A DNA stretch of 5,042 bases from Pseudomonadota bacterium (GTDB lineage Bacteria; Desulfobacterota; Syntrophia; Syntrophales; UBA5619), in contig JAHJXP010000068.1 of the NCBI GenBank assembly GCA_018827585.1, positions 1-5,042 of the forward strand, written 5' to 3'. The notes under the pieces are model-generated. The model saw only the letters and a list, made by a program, of their open reading frames with translations, did no database searches and was not told the DNA's origin. The translations under genes were made by a program, and so were the position numbers. Positions 1-5,042 of the stretch are shown one piece after another (position 1 is the first letter of the stretch; every line of letters starts with the position of its first letter).

Positions 1-1
1 C

Positions 2-754
2 TGCATGGAAATCAGGAACGGAAACGACGCCGTCGTGATCATCGACGCCGGAACGGGCATACGCAGGTTGGGAAACAGGCTCATCGCCGAGTCACGCCAT
101 GACTATGCGCTGCTGTTCACCCACGCCCACTGGGACCATATCATGGGATTCCCCTTCTTCAAACCCATCTACCTGTCGAAGACCCGCATCGCGATGTTCG
201 GATGCCCCTTCGCGCAGGCCTCCGTCCGCGAGATCATCTCCGGCATCATGAATCCTCCCAATTTCCCTGTCCATTTCGACGAGATCACGGCGGAGATCCG
301 CTATCAGGAATCCTGCGAAGGGAAATTTGCGATCGGAGTAATGACCATCGCCACGATCCCGCTGAGCCACCCCAACCAGGGGATGGGATTCCGGTTCGAG
401 GAGAACGGGAAGAGCTTCGTCTTTCTGACCGACAACGAGCTTGGCCACCGTCATCCGGGCGGTATGGACTACGAAGATTACCGAGAGTTTGCCCGCGGGG
501 CGGATCTCCTCATCCATGACGCCGAGTACCTCCCCGAAGAATATGAAGACACAAGGGCGTGGGGCCATTCCGTCTACACGGACGCCCTGCGCCTGGCCCT
601 CGATGCCGGCGTCGGCCGCCTCGGCCTCTTCCACCATAGTCAGGACAGGACGGACCGGGAGGTGGACGAGATGGTGGCGGACTGCAACCGGCTGGCGGCC
701 GGGAGATCGCTTTCGTGCTTCGCCGTCCACCAGGACATGGAAATCGTCCTGTAA
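2..754 (+). CDS. MBL-fold metallo-hydrolase, 5' end cut off by window
   Basis: This is a metallo-beta-lactamase-fold hydrolase of the ribonuclease Z/PhnP-like type, expected to be cytoplasmic and to bind two metal ions. The frame is open from nt 2. The ATG at nt 5 is probably an internal Met, because family members normally have about 30 more residues with a GGNT-type strand before this point. Numbering from that Met, the metal motif THAHWDH lies at 39-45 (H40, H42, D44, H45). Further likely ligands are H122 (in LSHPNQG), D172 (in LIHDAEY) and H210/H211 (in LFHHSQDRTD). TDNE at 142-145 and GHS at 187-189 are also typical of this subgroup. No signal peptide is visible in the part present. The stop lies 15 bp before the radical SAM start, which suggests one transcript. 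The family is clear, but the substrate (cyclic phosphate, RNA or other phosphodiester) cannot be told from sequence. Confidence 0.9.
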   Translation, partial: CMEIRNGNDAVVIIDAGTGIRRLGNRLIAESRHDYALLFTHAHWDHIMGFPFFKPIYLSKTRIAMFGCPFAQASVREIISGIMNPPNFPVHFDEITAEIRYQESCEGKFAIGVMTIATIPLSHPNQGMGFRFEENGKSFVFLTDNELGHRHPGGMDYEDYREFARGADLLIHDAEYLPEEYEDTRAWGHSVYTDALRLALDAGVGRLGLFHHSQDRTDREVDEMVADCNRLAAGRSLSCFAVHQDMEIVL

Positions 755-759
755 AGGAG
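754..759 (+). promoter_or_regulatory. Shine-Dalgarno AAGGAG for the radical SAM gene
   Basis: AAGGAG overlaps the last base of the upstream TAA and sits 10 nt before the TTG at 770. The spacing is slightly long. This site, together with the family's conserved N-terminus, supports TTG as the start rather than a later ATG. Confidence 0.6.
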
Positions 760-769
760 TAGAGGCTCT

Positions 770-2659
770 TTGTTTATTCCCACCACCCCTGAAGAACTCC
801 TGAACCTCGGCTGGAAAAAGCTCGATGTGATTCTGGTCACCGGGGACAGTTATCTCGACAGCCCCTTCGTCGGTGTCTCCGTCGTCGGGAAATGCCTGCT
901 TGCGGCCGGATACCGGGTCGGGATCATCGCCCAGCCAGATGTCGCCTCAGGAAGGGACATCGCCCGCCTCGGCGAACCGGCCCTCTTCTGGGGCGTCACG
1001 GGCGGCTGCATCGATTCGATGATAGCAAATTATACGGCCTCCGGCCGGAGACGACGTCAGGACGACTTCACTGCCGGCGGCCTCAACAACCTCCGACCGG
1101 ACCGGGCGGCGATCGTCTATTCCAACCTGATCCGCCGCCATTTCAAACAGACGCGGCCGATCGTCCTGGGGGGTGTCGAGGCAAGCCTCCGGCGGATCGC
1201 CCATTACGATGCCTGGTCGAACCGGGTGCGCCGTTCCCTCCTGTTCGACGCCAAGGCGGACCTGCTCGTCTACGGGATGGCGGAACGGACGGTCCTCGCC
1301 CTGGCCGAGCGGCTCCGGGAGGGACGGGCGACGGACGGCCTGCCGGGCCTCTGTTACGCGGCGGCGGAGCAAAAGCCGGGGACCCTGGAACTCCCCTCCT
1401 ACGAGGAGACGGCCGCCGACCCTGCGGCCTTTACGGAGATGTTTCTTGCCTTCTACCGGAATCAGGACCCCCGGACGGCGCAGGGCCTCTCTCAGCGGCA
1501 GAACTCCCGCTGGCTGATCCACAACCCGCCTGCTCTGCCTCTCACGGAGACGGAGATGGACGGGGTCCATGACCTGGACTTCGAGCGAAACGTCCACCCC
1601 TTCTGCCTGCTTAACGGAAAGGTCCGGGCGCTGGAAACGATCCGTTTTGCCATCCCGACCCACCGGGGCTGCTACGGGGAGTGCCATTTCTGCGGGATCG
1701 CCGTCCACCAGGGGCGGCAGGTGAGCTCCCGGAGCGAGACCTCGATCATGCGGGAGGCCCGGAAGATCGCCTCTATTCCCGATTTCAAGGGGGTCATCCC
1801 CGACGTGGGCGGGCCGTCGGCCAACATGTACGGAATCGAATGCAGAAAGAAGCTCCTCCACGGCTCCTGCGCGGAGAGGCGCTGTCTCTACCCGCGGGTC
1901 TGCGAGCAGCTCCGGCCCGATCACGGCCGCCAGATCCGCCTGCTCAGGAAACTCAGGGAGGTCCCGGGCGTCAGACGTGCCGTCGTCGCCTCCGGGATCC
2001 GCCACGACCTGGTCCTCGCCGACCGGAAACAGGGCGCCGCCTATCTCCGCGAGGTCGTCCGGCATCACGTCTCGGGGCAGCTCAAGATCGCCCCGGAACA
2101 CTCGGAGGCGAAGGTCCTCCGGTGCATGGGGAAACCGGGGAGGGAATCCCTGCTCGCGTTTTGCGCCCTCTTCCGCCGGCTGACCGAGGAGGCGGGAAAG
2201 GAACAGTACCTCGCCTACTACCTGATCGCGGCCCACCCCGGCTGCACCGAGGCCGACATGGAGTCCCTGCACCGCTTCGCCGGCCGGGAGCTCGCCATCC
2301 GGCCCGAGCAGGTCCAGATCTTCACCCCCCTCCCCTCCACCGTCTCGGCGCTGATGTACCACACGGGACGGGACCCCTTCCGCGGGGAAAGGCTCTTCGT
2401 GGAGAAAACGGCGGCCGGCCGGGAGAGGCAGAAGAAGATTCTGGTTGCGAAAAAAGTCCGGATTAGGTATGGAGATGGCGGATTTCGGCATCATGACAAA
2501 AACGCCCATAAAAAAACGGTTCACAGCGACGAACGAGGAGGACGGGACATGGCCAAGGACAAGGACGTCAAAAAGGAAACCAAGAAGAAACCCTCCAAGA
2601 CGCTGAAGGAGAAGAAGGAGGCCAAGCGCATCAAGAAGTCGGGGAAAGCCGGGGCGTGA
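770..2659 (+). CDS. ygiQ: YgiQ-family radical SAM protein, 3' end uncertain
   Basis: This belongs to the YgiQ family of uncharacterised radical SAM enzymes; no reaction is established to my knowledge. The TTG start gives MFIPTTPEELLNLGW, followed by DVILVTGDSYLDSPF, which matches the usual family N-terminus. The [4Fe-4S]/SAM motif CxxxCxxC is C301, C305 and C308 (RGCYGECHFCG). A second cysteine group, C358, C367, C372 and C378, matches a cysteine-rich stretch I recall as conserved in the family; its role is unknown to me. The segment near LKIAPEH, and the C-terminal STVSALMYHTGRDP, are also typical. Family-like sequence ends near residue 563 (ILVAKK). The frame then runs through about 28 unconserved-looking residues into a Lys-rich tail that has its own start signal at 2549. 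A -1 shift at the A6 run (2450-2455) would instead end the protein at TAG 2464-2466. The family call is firm; the C-terminus is not. Confidence 0.9.
   Translation: MFIPTTPEELLNLGWKKLDVILVTGDSYLDSPFVGVSVVGKCLLAAGYRVGIIAQPDVASGRDIARLGEPALFWGVTGGCIDSMIANYTASGRRRRQDDFTAGGLNNLRPDRAAIVYSNLIRRHFKQTRPIVLGGVEASLRRIAHYDAWSNRVRRSLLFDAKADLLVYGMAERTVLALAERLREGRATDGLPGLCYAAAEQKPGTLELPSYEETAADPAAFTEMFLAFYRNQDPRTAQGLSQRQNSRWLIHNPPALPLTETEMDGVHDLDFERNVHPFCLLNGKVRALETIRFAIPTHRGCYGECHFCGIAVHQGRQVSSRSETSIMREARKIASIPDFKGVIPDVGGPSANMYGIECRKKLLHGSCAERRCLYPRVCEQLRPDHGRQIRLLRKLREVPGVRRAVVASGIRHDLVLADRKQGAAYLREVVRHHVSGQLKIAPEHSEAKVLRCMGKPGRESLLAFCALFRRLTEEAGKEQYLAYYLIAAHPGCTEADMESLHRFAGRELAIRPEQVQIFTPLPSTVSALMYHTGRDPFRGERLFVEKTAAGRERQKKILVAKKVRIRYGDGGFRHHDKNAHKKTVHSDERGGRDMAKDKDVKKETKKKPSKTLKEKKEAKRIKKSGKAGA
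2536..2541 (+). promoter_or_regulatory. Strong Shine-Dalgarno AGGAGG before small ORF
   Basis: A full AGGAGG lies 7 nt upstream of ATG 2549, inside the nominal radical SAM reading frame. A perfect site at ideal spacing in mid-gene argues that an independent start follows it. Confidence 0.7.
2549..2659 (+). CDS. Small lysine-rich basic protein, 36 aa
   Basis: This is a 36-residue ORF beginning MAKDKDVKKETKKK and ending KRIKKSGKAGA. Nearly half the residues are Lys or Arg, interspersed with Glu and Asp, and the sequence is probably helical. It has no Cys, no hydrophobic core and no membrane segment. I do not recognise a named family. The composition would fit a nucleic-acid- or ribosome-associated peptide, but that is only inference. 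Support for a separate gene is the AGGAGG at 7 nt, the ATG, and the GTGA overlap of its stop with the next start, which suggests translational coupling. It is in the same frame as the radical SAM ORF with no stop between, so it could instead be that protein's C-terminal tail. I prefer a separate gene because the linker between the two does not look conserved. Confidence 0.6.
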   Translation: MAKDKDVKKETKKKPSKTLKEKKEAKRIKKSGKAGA

Positions 2660-3510
2660 CATTGCCCGCGGCCAAGCTGCTGCCGCAGCCGCTCGTGGAC
2701 GCCCACGTCCACCTGTTTCCCGACCGACTGTTCGATGCAATCTGGAGGCAGTTCGTCGCGGACTACGGATGGAGCGTCCTCCATCGGCTCTACTGGCGCG
2801 AGAGCTTGGCCTATCTGAAGGAACGCGGCGTAGGACCCATCGTCTATTCCAATTACGCCCACCGGCCGGGAATCGCGAAGGGACTCAACGACTGGAACCT
2901 GGCCGTCCTTGAGGAAACCCCCGACCTATACTGCTATGCGGCTTTCCACCCCGGCGACGCCGACGCTCTTGCGATGGCCGCCTCCGTACTGGAGCATCCC
3001 CGGATCCTCGGGTTCAAGCTGCAGCTCCTCGTCCAGCGTTTTTCCCCCCACGACGAGCGGCTCTTCCCCCTCTATGAACTGGTCATGGCCAAGGGGAAGC
3101 GGCTCCTCCTCCACACCGGCACGGGACCGGTGGGAAACGAGTTCGTCGGAATCGTCCACTTCCGGAAACTCCTCGCCCGCTATCCCGACCTCCCCGCGAC
3201 CGTCGCCCACATGGGGGCGCTCGAGTACGGGGCGTTCGGGGAGCTCCTGTCCGACCATCCGGGGATCTTTCTGGATACGGCCTTCGCCTTCCTCCCCGGC
3301 CTCGGTTTCATATGCGATCTCGAGGCGGATTTTCTGGAGAAACACCGGGAGAGGATCCTCTACGGATCGGATTTTCCGAACATCCTCTTCCCCCGGGAGG
3401 AGGAGATCGACGCCCTTCTGGGGCTCGGGCTCTCCCAGGCCTTCTACGATGCGGTGTTCCGCGACAACGGCCTTCTCCTCATCGGGCAGGCCGGTCAGAT
3501 ACGGCCGTAG
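2656..3510 (+). CDS. Amidohydrolase_2-family metal-dependent hydrolase
   Basis: This is a TIM-barrel metal-dependent hydrolase of the amidohydrolase_2 (COG2159-like, ACMSD-related) group: 284 aa, a normal length, and cytoplasmic. The expected metal and catalytic residues are all in place: HxH in VDAHVHLFPD (H17, H19), H153 in LLLHTGTGP, H185 in VAHMGALEYG, and D239 in LYGSDFP. K121 in GFKLQLL sits on an inner strand. The family includes decarboxylases and hydrolases of ring or carboxylate substrates; nothing here identifies the substrate. The start chosen is GTG at 2656, which overlaps the upstream TGA by four bases (GTGA). TTG at 2662 is a possible alternative. No strong Shine-Dalgarno precedes it, so translation probably depends on coupling to the small upstream ORF. 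The 3' end overlaps the convergent cupin gene. Confidence 0.88.
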   Translation: MTLPAAKLLPQPLVDAHVHLFPDRLFDAIWRQFVADYGWSVLHRLYWRESLAYLKERGVGPIVYSNYAHRPGIAKGLNDWNLAVLEETPDLYCYAAFHPGDADALAMAASVLEHPRILGFKLQLLVQRFSPHDERLFPLYELVMAKGKRLLLHTGTGPVGNEFVGIVHFRKLLARYPDLPATVAHMGALEYGAFGELLSDHPGIFLDTAFAFLPGLGFICDLEADFLEKHRERILYGSDFPNILFPREEEIDALLGLGLSQAFYDAVFRDNGLLLIGQAGQIRP

Positions 3511-3836
3511 TCGTCCTCGATCCGCTCGATGTCGTCCTCCCCGAAGTACTCCCCCGTCTGGACCTCGATGAAGGCCGCCTCCGTCTTTCCCGCATTCAAC
3601 AGGCGGTGGGCCGCCCCGCGCGGGATGTCCGCGGACTGGCCGCCCCGGAGGGGGATCTCCTTTCCATCGAGGGTCACGACCGCCTCCCCGCAGAGGAGGT
3701 ACCAGTGCTCAGCCCGGCGGCGGTGGCGCTGGAGGCTCAGGCGCTTCCCCGGATAGACGCAGATCCGCTTGACCTTATGATCCGGCTCGTCGGCCAGAAC
3801 CGTGTAGTGCCCCCAGGGGCGGTGATCCGTTTCCAT
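3495..3836 (-). CDS. Stand-alone type II phosphomannose isomerase-like cupin
   Basis: This 113-aa single-domain cupin matches the C-terminal mannose-6-phosphate isomerase (type II) domain of bifunctional ManC/AlgA proteins, without the nucleotidyltransferase half. Family signatures run in order: RPWGHY (6-11), KRICVYPGKRLSLQRH (23-38), RAEHWYLLCGEA (41-52), GQSADIPRGAAHRL (66-79), IEVQTGEYFGEDDI (90-103) and a terminal DDYGR. Likely metal ligands are Q36, H38, H44 and H77. If it is active, it would interconvert fructose-6-phosphate and mannose-6-phosphate for GDP-mannose and surface polysaccharide synthesis. Small stand-alone cupins of this type are also often annotated without a proven activity. 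The ATG start is supported by an AGGAGGT four bases upstream. No sugar-nucleotide gene is adjacent, and it is transcribed against the neighbouring gene run from its own promoter. Confidence 0.88.
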   Translation of the reverse strand: METDHRPWGHYTVLADEPDHKVKRICVYPGKRLSLQRHRRRAEHWYLLCGEAVVTLDGKEIPLRGGQSADIPRGAAHRLLNAGKTEAAFIEVQTGEYFGEDDIERIEDDYGRI

Positions 3837-3840
3837 GACG

Positions 3841-3847
3841 ACCTCCT
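3841..3847 (-). promoter_or_regulatory. Shine-Dalgarno AGGAGGT for the cupin gene
   Basis: On the - strand AGGAGGT lies 4 nt before the ATG at 3836-3834. It is a near-perfect anti-SD match and fixes the start codon. Confidence 0.8.
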
Positions 3848-3918
3848 GACATCCTCTTCAGGCGATGGGGAGCTTCCGACGGCCTCGCCCGAGCGCCGAC
3901 AACAACCCAGTTCCAAGG

Positions 3919-3948
3919 CTTATAACACAGCCCCGAAACGGGTGAAAA
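3919..3948 (-). promoter_or_regulatory. Candidate sigma-70 promoter for the cupin gene
   Basis: Reading the - strand, TTTTCA (3948-3943) and TATAAG (3924-3919) are separated by 18 bp. An A-rich tract lies directly upstream and could act as an UP element. The predicted start near 3912 leaves a leader of about 75 nt. The -10 matches 5 of 6 consensus bases and the -35 matches 4 of 6. Confidence 0.45.
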
Positions 3949-3961
3949 CGGTTTTTGTTTT

Positions 3962-3990
3962 TTGCTGTTCCGGGGGTAGTGTGCCATAAT
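3962..3990 (+). promoter_or_regulatory. Candidate extended -10 promoter for the decayed cyclase gene
   Basis: TTGCTG (3962-3967), a 17-bp spacer, then CATAAT (3985-3990) preceded by TGC, which is an extended -10. The T-rich tract just upstream could act as an UP element. Transcription would start near 3997 and run through a leader of about 180 nt to the ATG at 4176. The -10 and its TG extension are convincing; the -35 is weak. Confidence 0.5.
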
Positions 3991-3996
3991 TCCCGC

Positions 3997-4175
3997 GCGC
4001 CTTCTTGAAACGGCGACCGATCCTTCTGCGGGGGGCGGTTCTCGCGGCGCAGGCCGCTCTCTTGGCGGCAGGAAAGAGGCCTAAGCAGGGACGCGATCGT
4101 CTGCCGCCGGGCGGAGGCCCCGGAAACCGGCAAGGGCCACCCTCTGCTAACCGTATCCCGAGACAGGAACATGCG
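3997..4175 (+). other. Hairpin-rich GC-rich 5' leader, possible structured RNA
   Basis: This stretch between the promoter candidate and ATG 4176 carries no coding sequence that I trust. It contains several potential hairpins: GCCGC/GGCGGC around 4053-4069, CCGC-CGG-GCGG near 4103-4114, and a two-part stem at 4116-4138 (GGCCC with GGGCC, enclosing CGG-AAA-CCG). GCAGGG at 4085-4090 can pair with CCC-TC-TGC at 4140-4147 and so close the last two hairpins into a larger domain. It could be a regulatory leader for the cyclase gene. I compared it from memory with the c-di-GMP-I, cobalamin, TPP, 6S and RNase P consensuses and none fitted. High GC makes chance hairpins likely, so confidence is low. 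Confidence 0.3.
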
Positions 4176-4621
4176 ATGACCGATTTTCTCAAAGCACAGA
4201 TGACGGCTTCGTAAAAAGTCCTAATTTGTCATTCTGGGGAGCATTAGCTCCGAAGAATCTCTAAGACACCTACGGGCATCAGGCGGGGGACAACTGCCTC
4301 CGGGCCGCGGCCGGCATCCTCCAGAAGGGTCTGCGCCGCCCGGGCGACCTGGCGGCCCGTTACGGCAGCGAGGAATTCATCGTCGTCCTTCCGGGCACCC
4401 TGCGGGAAGGGGCGCTGGGCGTGGCGGAATCCCTTAGGAGAGCCGTGGAGGCGCTGGCCATCCCCCATAGCGCCTCCGCCGCTGCGCTCGTCGTCACGAT
4501 CTGCCTCGGCGTCTCCATTACCGTGCCGGGACCGGGCGACTCACCTGCGGATCTTCTCGCGGCCGCAGACAGGACCCTCTACAGGGCAAAGGAAGGGGGA
4601 CGCAACCGCGTCGTCATCTAA
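4176..4621 (+). pseudogene. Diguanylate cyclase remnant: start plus C-terminal GGDEF, middle lost
   Basis: Two pieces of one likely gene are separated by a repeat. The first is ATG 4176, with an upstream CAGGA (4164-4168), encoding MTDFLKAQM, a start I recall from membrane-bound GGDEF and kinase sensors. It then hits a stop at 4212-4214 inside the repeat. The second piece is in another frame and opens right after TAA 4262-4264, running from nt 4265: DTYGHQAGDNCLR, then RPGD (4337-4348), which is the RxxD inhibitory site five residues before the GSEEF signature (4364-4378), and ending in AAADRTLYRAKEGGRNRVV with TAA 4619-4621. The sensor region and the N-terminal GGDEF strand carrying the metal-binding Asp and the DxLTGLxNRR segment are gone, so no active cyclase can be made. 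The signature is GSEEF instead of GGEEF. The GGDEF identity is very firm. That the first nine codons belong to the same gene is inferred. Confidence 0.85.
4201..4261 (+). repeat. Dispersed repeat-like insert with imperfect hairpin
   Basis: This non-coding insert joins the two cyclase pieces. It starts TGACGGCTTCGTAAAAAGTC and continues to GAAGAATCTC. Nucleotides 4231-4258 form an imperfect hairpin: ATTCT, a GG/GA mismatch, GGAGC, loop ATTA, GCTCC, AGAAT. It is more AT-rich than its surroundings and closed in all useful frames. Both halves resemble short dispersed repeats I recall from deltaproteobacterial genomes; this is memory, not a search. No second copy exists in this window, so repeat status is inferred from type. 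No T-run follows the hairpin, so it is not a normal terminator. Confidence 0.5.
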
Positions 4622-4625
4622 AGAA

Positions 4626-5042
4626 AAGGGGTCAGATCTATTTTCCCACAGCGATGTCCGGTTAAGGATTTGCATATGATTGATCCTGGTTCGGTGTTTG
4701 ATAAATCCAGACGCCGGTTTCATTTACAATATCCTCGATACTCATTTCGTTGCGGATATTGATAGAGATTTCCCGGAGACGTTTGACGGAAACCTTTTCG
4801 TGATGCTGGTCATGGCAGTAGATGGCCAGGAGGATATAGGTAATCAATCCGGCCAGCATCTGGACCATCAGTCCATATTGGCTCCTTGAAATCAGGTGAT
4901 AAACCTTCATGTGGCGTTTCCACCAGCCGAAGAAAATCTCGATGTTCCACCTGAGCTTATAGGCGAAGGCGACCTGCTCGGCGGTGAGGTCGTGGCGATC
5001 GGTGGCGACCCAGTAATCAACACCGTCCACCCGATAGCCGAC
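4626..5042 (-). mobile_element. IS4-type insertion sequence, 3' end portion
   Basis: This is the end of an insertion sequence running off the right edge. It carries the transposase C-terminus and about 35 nt of downstream flank. Base composition drops sharply compared with the rest of the window, which fits recent acquisition. The outer boundary is placed just after the GGDEF stop, at AAAAGGGGTCAGATCTATTT, a sequence of the kind seen at transposon edges. The other terminal repeat is outside the window, so the exact edge and any target duplication cannot be confirmed. Confidence 0.65.
4662..5042 (-). CDS. IS4-family transposase, C-terminal part (5' end outside window)
   Basis: This is the C-terminal 126 residues of a DDE transposase of the IS4 group. 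The frame is open to the window edge. The GTG at 5030-5028 is an internal Val (YRVDGVDYWVATDRHDLTA), not the start. The IS4 signature Y-(2)-R-(3)-E-(6)-K is exact in YKLRWNIEIFFGWWK, and its Glu is the third catalytic acidic residue. It is followed by the typical MKVYHLISRSQYGLMVQMLA and a hydrophobic stretch, GLITYILLAIYC. The C-terminus, ending at TAA 4664-4662, has no obvious frameshift, so the visible part may be intact. The two catalytic Asp residues lie outside the window. Confidence 0.9.
   Translation of the reverse strand, partial: VGYRVDGVDYWVATDRHDLTAEQVAFAYKLRWNIEIFFGWWKRHMKVYHLISRSQYGLMVQMLAGLITYILLAIYCHDQHHEKVSVKRLREISINIRNEMSIEDIVNETGVWIYQTPNQDQSYANP

Noticed and set aside
2469..2614. 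Short + strand ORF from ATG 2469 in the third frame
   Set aside because: It has no Shine-Dalgarno, and its second half is the shifted reading of the Lys-rich ORF (Arg/Pro-rich).
947..2740. 597-aa open frame on the - strand opposite the radical SAM gene
   Set aside because: It mirrors a well-supported + strand gene in GC-rich DNA, has low-complexity Arg/Gly/Pro/Asp composition and matches no family I know. It is an antisense shadow.
3936..3962. Possible intrinsic terminator (CCG...CGG followed by T-rich tract)
   Set aside because: The stem would be only about three base pairs. The T tract is better explained as A/T-rich promoter-upstream DNA.
3312..3989. 225-aa + strand open frame across the amidohydrolase end and the cupin gene
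   Set aside because: It overlaps two strongly supported genes and reads as shadow sequence with no recognisable motif.
3997..4175. c-di-GMP-I (GEMM) riboswitch
   Set aside because: The expected GCAAACC and GACGCAAAGCC core strings and their order are absent, so no class is assigned.
4005..4214. 69-aa + strand frame from a TTG through the leader
   Set aside because: It has no ribosome site and Pro/Gly/Arg-rich shadow composition. Only its last 12 codons, from ATG 4176, look like a real start.
4231..4258. Hairpin read as a transcription terminator
   Set aside because: No T-run follows the stem, and it sits inside a repeat-like insert between two halves of one gene.
4680..4889. 69-aa + strand frame opposite the transposase
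   Set aside because: It is antisense to a clear IS4 transposase with an exact YREK signature.

Overview
The window is about 5 kb of GC-rich bacterial DNA. Gene density, codon use and protein families suggest a deltaproteobacterium (Desulfobacterota, Syntrophales- or Geobacter-like). That placement is an inference from protein flavour and from the dispersed-repeat and IS types, not a proven assignment. The left two thirds is ordinary chromosomal coding sequence. The right third is a decayed accessory patch.

Layout: (1) nt 2-3510, + strand, is a compact gene run. It holds the 3' part of a metallo-beta-lactamase-fold hydrolase, a YgiQ-family radical SAM protein (TTG start, 15 bp downstream), a 36-residue lysine-rich protein with its own strong Shine-Dalgarno, and an amidohydrolase_2-family TIM-barrel hydrolase whose GTG start overlaps the preceding stop (GTGA). 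(2) nt 3495-3836, - strand, is a stand-alone type II phosphomannose-isomerase-like cupin. Its 3' end overlaps the amidohydrolase 3' end by 16 bp. (3) nt 3837-4175 has no protein gene that I trust. It holds back-to-back promoter candidates around a shared A/T tract, then a GC-rich hairpin-rich leader of about 180 nt. (4) nt 4176-4621 is a wrecked diguanylate cyclase: a start codon and about nine codons, then a dispersed-repeat-like sequence with a hairpin, then the C-terminal two thirds of a GGDEF domain. (5) nt ~4626-5042, - strand, is the C-terminal end of an IS4-type transposase with its downstream flank. It is markedly more AT-rich than the rest and runs off the window.

No pathway can be read from the + strand run. 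The genes are tightly packed and probably co-transcribed, but their substrates are unknown. The most interesting points are the uncertain 3' end of the radical SAM gene (an A6 run where a -1 shift gives an immediate stop, next to a small basic ORF in the same frame), the cyclase deletion scar with a repeat at the junction, and the promoter plus structured leader that outlived the gene it served. I found no convincing new defence or CRISPR-like system.
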